Shown here: in pieces, positions 58,324-64,000 of the stretch
Layout: every line of letters starts with the position of its first letter
Numbering within the stretch: the first letter of the stretch is position 1
Assembly (NCBI GenBank): GCA_029851415.1
Contig: CM056744.1
Span: 65,218,172 to 65,282,171 of the forward strand
Direction of reading: 5' to 3'
DNA from: Eretmocerus hayati
Lineage: Eukaryota > Arthropoda > Insecta > Hymenoptera > Aphelinidae
DNA: 64,000 bases
Notes under the pieces: generated by a model
Database searches by the model: none
What the model was told of the DNA's origin: nothing
What the model saw: the letters and a program-made list of their open reading frames with translations, nothing else
Made by a program: the position numbers and the translations under genes

Positions 58324-60720
58324 TCAGATTTCGGATAGAAGCTTAGACAGTACTGATTCTTTAACGACTGGGTTCAGTAGTAGCCCATCTCTGGTAGCCC
58401 TCGATCGCCAGTTCAAAACCTCTTCACGGAGTAGAATATCACGAATCTTATTCTTGAAACCCTGAGAGTGTTTTAAGTCAAATACTGTATCCGGAGCTTT
58501 GACATTTATAAACGCTGATGCTGTGATATGGAAAGAGTTTTCCATGGTCTTAGTTCGCGGAGTTGCATACAGAAGAGGCCCGGGCGTATTTCTGGTTGAG
58601 CTACGTAGGTCGGCTGCTTGAGACCTGAGTTTGAAAAACTTAGCTAGGTAAGCGGGTTGTTTTGACGAGATGATGTTAAAGGCAAGTGACGATAGTAGAT
58701 ACTTCCGACGGTTCTCAACGAAAAGCCAGCCAAGCGCAAAGCGGTAGGGCGTCACAGGCGCTGTCCAGGGTATATTACCGTAAACGAAACAAACGCACGC
58801 ATTCATGAGGCGATGGAGTTTCAAGTTTTGTTCATCTGATACATCATTATAGACAGCACAAGCGTAATCAAAATAGGGAAATATGAGTGTCTCAACAAGA
58901 CGATGTTTGAGGTTCTGATTCAGAGATTTCTTGTGAAACCTCAATGTGTAGAGGGAGCCATGCACGCGACTGCATAGTGAATTTACGTGTTTTCTCCAAC
59001 TTAGATTAGATTGAAGCTGGACCCCAAGATCAGTAACTTGGTTGGATAGAGGGATATTGACTCCATTGATAATCAGTGGTGGCAAGTTTGATGACTCAAT
59101 GGAGCGTGTGAAAGCTGAGGTCCCAAGCACAATGAATTTAGTTTTATCAGGGTTGAGTTTGATTGAATTCGCACGAGCCCACATAAATACTCTATCAGCG
59201 TCTTCACACAGTAGGCGAATGTGATCATGTAGGTCAACTGGTCGGCACTGAAGATAAATTCGGGTGTCATCTGCATAAATTCCATGTCGGGTATGAGAAA
59301 GAATTCTGGGTAGATCATTTATAAATATGGTGAATAAAAGGGGACCTAGAGCACTCCCTTGCGGGACACCTGCGAAGGTTCTGATGGCATCGGATGGATT
59401 ACCATTCTCATCACGAACAGACTGTCGTCTCCCTGATAGGTAAGTCGCAAACCACCTAATGACGGTGTCGCAGCAGTTGAGTGAACGGAGTTTTTTGAGG
59501 ACTAGCTTGTGTGATACAGTATCAAAAGCCTTTGAAAAGTCAAATAAAATAAGTGCAGTAACTAAACGCTGGTCGACGCCACGGCGAACTTCTTCAGTGA
59601 AGCCCAAGAGGGCAGTTTGAGTCGAGTGGTGTGATCGAAACCCCGATTGGTGTTCGTCAAGCAGGTTATTCTTTGTTAAATATGATGATACTAATTGTTT
59701 GTGTATGATACGTTCAAGGAGTTTCGAAATTTCAGATAATAGGGCAATAGGGCGGGTGTCTGATGGCGAGGAGGGAGGATGACATTTCGCGAGTGGAATG
59801 ACGGTCGCTATTTTCCAGCAGTCAGGAAATTCCCCAGTTTCTACTGAAGCGTTGAATAGGCCAATCAAATGCGTCCGAAGAGTTGGGTAAGCTGCTTTGA
59901 GCATAGTAGTGCTAATCGAGTCAGATCCAGAACAGTTTTTAGTGGCTTTCGCAAGGGCTTGATCTACATCCTCACCAGTGATAGGTTGGAATTTTAAGGA
60001 ATCTGGGATCTCAGTTTTTAAAGGTGTAGTTAGAACCTCAGAAATATCAGAAGGATGAAGCGATGGTGTTTGACAGGAGATGGCAGCAAAGTGAGCATTC
60101 AGAGCATCTGAAGAGAAATATCGTAGTGGGGAGGGAGGTTTTGGTGGAGTGACGCCCATGCTCCCTAGATTTCGCCATAGAGACTTAGGATCAGCTGCTT
60201 TATCAAGTAAAGAAGACAGGTACTCATTTTTGGATGTGTCAATTCTGTTACTCACAGTTGAGCGAAGATTCCTATACTGTAGGATATCAGAAGTCTTTTT
60301 ATATAACTTCGCACGCCTGTAAGCAGCGTCTCTTGCGGACATGAGGGAACGCATATCAGCTGAGACCCACGGCTTCTGCTGAGCGCGTATCGTTATATTT
60401 TTTATTGGGGCGCAGTGATCAAAACATTCAAGCAGACTTCGTGATAGGGGAAGAGCAGTTGACGAGACATGAGGTTGTGCGGAACAAGTTGGATCAAGGC
60501 ATGCTTCTTTTGATTGGCTTAGTCTCAGTTCTAAGTCAGCGTGAAGGGCAGCTTTATCTAAGTTTTTCAAGTTTCTCGTTGAGATGAACTTAGGCTGAAC
60601 CGCGAGTGACGGAAGATTGAATTCAAGTGAAATTAAGTCGTGGCCTGCTGCAAAGGGCACTTCAGTCTTATTGTAAGAGCGGACAAATCTCAAAGGAGGA
60701 ACAATAAAAAGGTCAAGCAA
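58324..60720 (-). CDS. LINE ORF2, reverse transcriptase part
   Basis: About 798 aa open from the frameshift point to the stop. It starts with the end of the endonuclease (LDLFIVPP; the His of AAGHDLISLEF). The reverse transcriptase follows: IATVIPLAKC, DTRPIALLSEISKLLERII, HQSGFRSHHSTQTALL, LFDFSKAFDTVSH (first catalytic Asp), GVPQGSALGPLLFTIFINDL, YADDT (catalytic Asp pair), LNPDKTKFIVLG, and a long C-terminal region. All reverse transcriptase motifs and the length look intact. Target-primed reverse transcription is the family's mechanism. The open frame begins at TTG, not ATG, because the true ORF2 starts upstream in another frame and is broken near 60718. Confidence 0.9.
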   Translation of the reverse strand: MLDLFIVPPLRFVRSYNKTEVPFAAGHDLISLEFNLPSLAVQPKFISTRNLKNLDKAALHADLELRLSQSKEACLDPTCSAQPHVSSTALPLSRSLLECFDHCAPIKNITIRAQQKPWVSADMRSLMSARDAAYRRAKLYKKTSDILQYRNLRSTVSNRIDTSKNEYLSSLLDKAADPKSLWRNLGSMGVTPPKPPSPLRYFSSDALNAHFAAISCQTPSLHPSDISEVLTTPLKTEIPDSLKFQPITGEDVDQALAKATKNCSGSDSISTTMLKAAYPTLRTHLIGLFNASVETGEFPDCWKIATVIPLAKCHPPSSPSDTRPIALLSEISKLLERIIHKQLVSSYLTKNNLLDEHQSGFRSHHSTQTALLGFTEEVRRGVDQRLVTALILFDFSKAFDTVSHKLVLKKLRSLNCCDTVIRWFATYLSGRRQSVRDENGNPSDAIRTFAGVPQGSALGPLLFTIFINDLPRILSHTRHGIYADDTRIYLQCRPVDLHDHIRLLCEDADRVFMWARANSIKLNPDKTKFIVLGTSAFTRSIESSNLPPLIINGVNIPLSNQVTDLGVQLQSNLSWRKHVNSLCSRVHGSLYTLRFHKKSLNQNLKHRLVETLIFPYFDYACAVYNDVSDEQNLKLHRLMNACVCFVYGNIPWTAPVTPYRFALGWLFVENRRKYLLSSLAFNIISSKQPAYLAKFFKLRSQAADLRSSTRNTPGPLLYATPRTKTMENSFHITASAFINVKAPDTVFDLKHSQGFKNKIRDILLREEVLNWRSRATRDGLLLNPVVKESVLSKLLSEI

Positions 60721-61319
60721 GTGTCACTACAGAAGCCATCTGCATGGATAGTATGATGAGTAGGTTCAGATGGGACAAGTTCCAGGCCATATGTTAGAAG
60801 AAGGTCGCGGAAGTAGTTCGAATCCTGATGCTCTCGGTGCATTGGAAAATTGAAGTCACCAGTTATAATAAGATTCGGATAGCTAGATACATATTTGTTA
60901 ATGTTGTCAAATAGTTCGGTAGGGTATGCCGCATGCGGACGACGATATACGACAACTACTAGGACTTTGGTACATTCCCATTTGACTTCTACAAACATGA
61001 ATTCGGGTGTGTTGTCGAACTGGGGGTCGGAGCAAGCTATAATCCTGGATTGGTAACAGTTTCTAACATAGAGACCTACCCCTCCTCCCTCCTTGCCAGC
61101 ACGATCGTGATGAAGAAAGTCAAAGCCCTCGAGTGCGAAGATAGAGGTGGATCTACCTGGCTCAATGAAAGTTTCACTCAACGCGATGGCATCGACTGAG
61201 TTGTGTGACGTTAAGAAGAATTCAAGATCATTGAAATGTGTTGCTAGGCGGTTTATGTTACTGTGACACAGTGTGAAATGACGCTTTGAGTTTCGGGCGT
61301 ATGTCTGAGCAAGTGATTT
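60718..61319 (-). pseudogene. LINE ORF2, endonuclease part, separated by a 1-base frameshift
   Basis: AP-like endonuclease: HSNINRLATHF (N-terminal Asn), ALSETFIEP (catalytic Glu), GGVGLYVRN, VVYRRPHAA, ITGDFNFP (Asp-Asn pair), then GFCSDTC where the frame is lost. Reading resumes as LDLFIV one base out, so a single base is missing within TTGCTTGACC near 60716-60722 (or a sequencing error). The frame begins directly after the ORF1 stop TGA and in the same frame, with no ATG before the catalytic residues. Confidence 0.85.
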
Positions 61320-62771
61320 TCAGATTTTTTGTTGATGCTGCTGCTGTTGTTGGTTTTGAGGATGCTGATTTTGGAACGGTTGAGAATGTACCTGGCTGGA
61401 CTGTGCGTAGGGTGCTTGTGATAGAGGAGTCAACTGGGATTGAGTTGGCAATGTAAAATTTGATTGATTGGATGTAAAAAGTAGAGGAACGTCGGCATGA
61501 TTTTGTTGTTGAGGAAGGGTGTAAGTAGAACTGAGATTCGGAACTGGTTGACTAGCGATACTTGAAGGTATCGGATTGTTTCGAGGATTCAGGTGGCCTC
61601 GAAAGTCAGCACTTGCGCCCTGGTTTGGATTTTGAGGCTGATGAACAACTCGAGGTTCAAGATTAACCAACTCTGCGATTGAGTGGACGGGAATAAGCTC
61701 AGAATCACGATCAGGCCTCATGCACACAACGAGGTTTCTTACCGTGGGGCGCAAATAGTTTAGTTCCTTCGCTTTAGTATATGCAGCTTGGAACAGCTCA
61801 TGGACGGGGCGAGGCCAGAGAGATGTAACAAAGATTTTGCGTGAGCCACCTTGATTGAAAATTGATTGAGACGTGTGATCTCTCAAATTATTTGCTCTAG
61901 ACATTACTTCATTTCGCACCGATGGCGAGATAAGTTTAACTACTACCGAGAAGAAATCATTTGGTTGCTTTTTTTGCGTTTGCGAAATAGATTGTGAGGT
62001 TTGTTGCGTTACGTTGCGTGTGGAGGTAGGCCATACTCTGGTTGAGGTGATGAATTTCAAGTGATCTTGAGCAGTCATTGCTGTGAAGACATTCTGAATT
62101 GCTAACGAGATATTATTTGAGTAATTGAGTGGTATGCCTGAGATACGCAGTTCACAAGAATCAGTGAGGAGCTCTTTTGAGCTCATGTGACTTAGGGCTT
62201 CACGAACCTCGGTTATCTGGGTTTGAGTTACACGGTCTGAGTTAGCAGCTGAGGATTCAAGGTTGTTCAAACGTACAGATAATGAGTCGAAGCGTGAGTC
62301 TATGGACTGCTCAAATGGTACAAAGTGTTGTTTATGCCAATTGGCAAACCACGCAGGCATGTCGTCGCCCATGGTTGAAGACTCCGGGCAGGTTATTTTC
62401 AGTGCGCGTGAGGTTGATGGTGAAGGAGGAGTTAGTTGATCAGGCGATCGTTTGCGGTTTTGCGCGGGAGTTACTTCTGAATTTTGAGTGCTTTGAAACG
62501 GTGATATATCTTCGAGAGTAGGTGAGACAGGTATCACGCAATCAGGTTTTGAACTGGCGGGAGGTGCGAGAGATTCTACTGTTTCAGACGTGTTGAGAAG
62601 TTGAGACTGATTGTTATCACAATTCGCGCAGATGTGTAAATCTATGTTCCACTTCCAGACACCTTTCAAACACGCGTAGTGAAAACGTTTACTGCACAAC
62701 TTGCAAATGCGTACCGATCTACTACCTTGCTCAATCGAAAAGTTACAAGCTGGGCATGTACGATCATTCAT
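61320..62771 (-). CDS. LINE ORF1, PHD-finger RNA-binding protein
   Basis: 483 aa, from ATG at 62771 to TGA at 61320. It opens with a C4HC3 PHD-type finger: C6, C9, C23, C26, H31, C34, C48, C51 (CPAC, RICKLCSKRFHYAC, HICANC). A Ser/Pro/Thr-rich linker follows to about 125. A short helix with EQSIDSRFDSLSVRLNNLES is probably a coiled coil (about 150-175). Then comes a globular region with CELRISGIPLNYSNNISLAI resembling the RNA-binding fold of CR1/L2-type ORF1 proteins. The C-terminus is a Gln-rich tail (QNQHPQNQQQQQHQQK). It is predicted to bind LINE RNA in the RNP. No internal disruption. Confidence 0.85.
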   Translation of the reverse strand: MNDRTCPACNFSIEQGSRSVRICKLCSKRFHYACLKGVWKWNIDLHICANCDNNQSQLLNTSETVESLAPPASSKPDCVIPVSPTLEDISPFQSTQNSEVTPAQNRKRSPDQLTPPSPSTSRALKITCPESSTMGDDMPAWFANWHKQHFVPFEQSIDSRFDSLSVRLNNLESSAANSDRVTQTQITEVREALSHMSSKELLTDSCELRISGIPLNYSNNISLAIQNVFTAMTAQDHLKFITSTRVWPTSTRNVTQQTSQSISQTQKKQPNDFFSVVVKLISPSVRNEVMSRANNLRDHTSQSIFNQGGSRKIFVTSLWPRPVHELFQAAYTKAKELNYLRPTVRNLVVCMRPDRDSELIPVHSIAELVNLEPRVVHQPQNPNQGASADFRGHLNPRNNPIPSSIASQPVPNLSSTYTLPQQQNHADVPLLFTSNQSNFTLPTQSQLTPLSQAPYAQSSQVHSQPFQNQHPQNQQQQQHQQKI

Positions 62772-62880
62772 ACCGTGTCTGATTCAGTAAGCAAAGAAGT
62801 ATGGACAGATAAATGCAGTTTAAACATAAGCTCAACAGCTGTCAGTTACATATATATGTGTGTATATATATACACGCAGT

Positions 62881-63689
62881 GATTGGAAGAATCACGCGTT
62901 GTCCAAAACTCTCGTACACAGAAACATAGATATACTCGACGCACGGCAAGTGTCAATTGTTATACGTGATATCACAGTAGTAAACAAACCGAATTATGAG
63001 CTGGCATAACTGCTGTACTACTCGCTTACACTCGATTCACACACATTTACACACAAAAGTGCAATTTACCGAATGGTCTGCTAAAACTTCTTCGGAAAGA
63101 ACGAGCTTATGCATTAGATGGATGATTCGTCATTCGGAAAATTGTGCATACACTGATAGGTGATCCGATGAGCACACTTACATAGGATGCCTCTACGGCA
63201 CAGGGCGAGACACTCACACGAAAACACAACCACTATGTAACTTTAAAAAATTGCACTGAACTTTTTCGTGTATAGGCCGGTAACAAACTGACACTTGATT
63301 CTTCAGGCTGCAGCGGGCTGCCACATTTTATGTACCAAACAGTAGAACAAAGTTGTAGAACTGACGAGCTCATTAAATCTGTGTGGATCGGTTACCATCC
63401 ATGTAGATAATCGCCGACAGTTGAAGTACAGGGCAATATGGCGACAAGCAGCCTTCAATGATGACGATTTATTGTCAGGCAAAAACCTCACACCCTGGCC
63501 CAGTAAGTCGAGCCATGCCTTGTATGCTCGAAGAGATGAGAGCCAGCTGGTGGAGGAATGCCTGAAAACAGATTTCTCCCTCCCAGGAGTGAAAAAACCA
63601 GGTCAAATCGAGTTTCAAGTTGGAGCCGAAAAAAAGCACGTCTAGTCACGATACTCACCAGAGAGAGAATATACCAGAGAGAGGTATCT
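62881..63689. other. Region upstream of the LINE, unassigned
   Basis: Probably includes the rest of the LINE 5' UTR. TATATATGTGTGTATATATATACAC at 62848-62873 is a short microsatellite at the edge of the LINE. No gene recognised in the remainder; open frames of 60-80 aa have no domain. Confidence 0.4.
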
Positions 63690-64000
63690 GCGGGTCTATT
63701 CGCCTTTCTCTGTTTTGGGGATGATTTATTATCCAATCAAGATTTCTGGTACAAGCGTCTGGGTATTCGCGGGTTTATTCACCTCCTTAGGTTTAAAGGC
63801 CGATTCATTTCCCCAGCAGAACTTTCGGTTTGAGCCTCCGGGTATATGCGGGTTTATTCGCCTTTTTAGGTTTTGGGGATCATTATTTTCGAAAGAGAAT
63901 TTTTGGTCAGACCATCCGGGTATTTTATGGGTTGATATCCCATCTTCCAGTTATCAAAGATGGATTTTTCCAGATGAAAAAAGCCGATCCACTATAAATA
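63690..64000 (+). repeat. 78 bp minisatellite units, running off the window
   Basis: GCCTTTCTCTGTTTTGGGGATG (63700), ACCTCCTTAGGTTTAAAGG (63780) and GCCTTTTTAGGTTTTGGGGATC (63861), with AGAATTTTTGGTCAGACCATCC between them. Spacing is about 80 bp, in the same orientation as at 57755. Confidence 0.75.

Larger units (their letters stand above)
58063..62880 (-). mobile_element. Non-LTR retrotransposon (CR1/L2-like LINE), near full length
   Basis: On the minus strand the order is 5' region, ORF1 (PHD finger), ORF2 (endonuclease plus reverse transcriptase), 3' UTR with AATAAACTTTC, then a short (TCAA)n tail at 58063-58082. A microsatellite tail instead of poly(A) is usual for CR1/L2-group LINEs. 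The 5' end is placed only roughly, just above ORF1. It inserted next to the 78 bp minisatellite, which appears again at 63690. Confidence 0.85.

Overview
The window is animal nuclear DNA, most likely from an arthropod or another invertebrate. Signs are long tandem satellites, dense DNA transposons and MITEs, a CR1/L2-like LINE, tRNA-derived SINE heads, and one exon encoding the start of an SRF (serum response factor) MADS box with GT/AG-type splice signals. The species cannot be named from sequence alone. There is very little host coding sequence; almost everything is repeat.

Layout. 1-3345: a satellite with a ~138 bp unit, preceded by ~54 bp units. 3376-8397: dispersed repeats and an apparently intact hAT transposase gene (BED finger exon, 113 bp intron, catalytic exon). 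8398-35680: a 27 kb satellite domain. Its left flank is made of ~55 bp units and is interrupted by a 1.6 kb inverted-repeat element with two tRNA-like sequences facing opposite ways. Its core (11.8-35.1 kb) is a 248 bp satellite organised in three tiers: 5 monomers give a 1240 bp higher-order repeat (HOR), and 8 HORs give a 9923 bp super-unit present twice almost unchanged, plus part of a third. 35.7-37.4 kb: dispersed repeats. 37467-37979: SRF first coding exon, plus strand. 38-57.8 kb: repeat-dense sequence with many palindromic (foldback) elements, including a Foldback-like element at 41.1-45.2 kb whose inverted arms contain 78 bp tandem repeats, a three-level nested transposon insertion at 51.4-54.6 kb, and a 1.25 kb palindrome at 55.6-56.9 kb. 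58.06-62.8 kb: a LINE on the minus strand (PHD-finger ORF1; endonuclease/reverse transcriptase ORF2 with one frameshift), followed by 78 bp repeat units to the window end.

How it fits together. The hAT gene and the LINE are the only nearly complete autonomous elements. The MITEs are non-autonomous and depend on transposases not encoded here. The 248 bp satellite, with its HOR hierarchy and short dyad symmetries in most monomers, resembles centromeric or pericentromeric satellite in organisation; that role is inferred, not shown. The most notable structures are the 9923 bp super-repeat, the shared dyad architecture of the satellites, the paired tRNA-like inverted-repeat element, the Foldback-like element, and the LINE whose two ORFs are separated only by one in-frame TGA.
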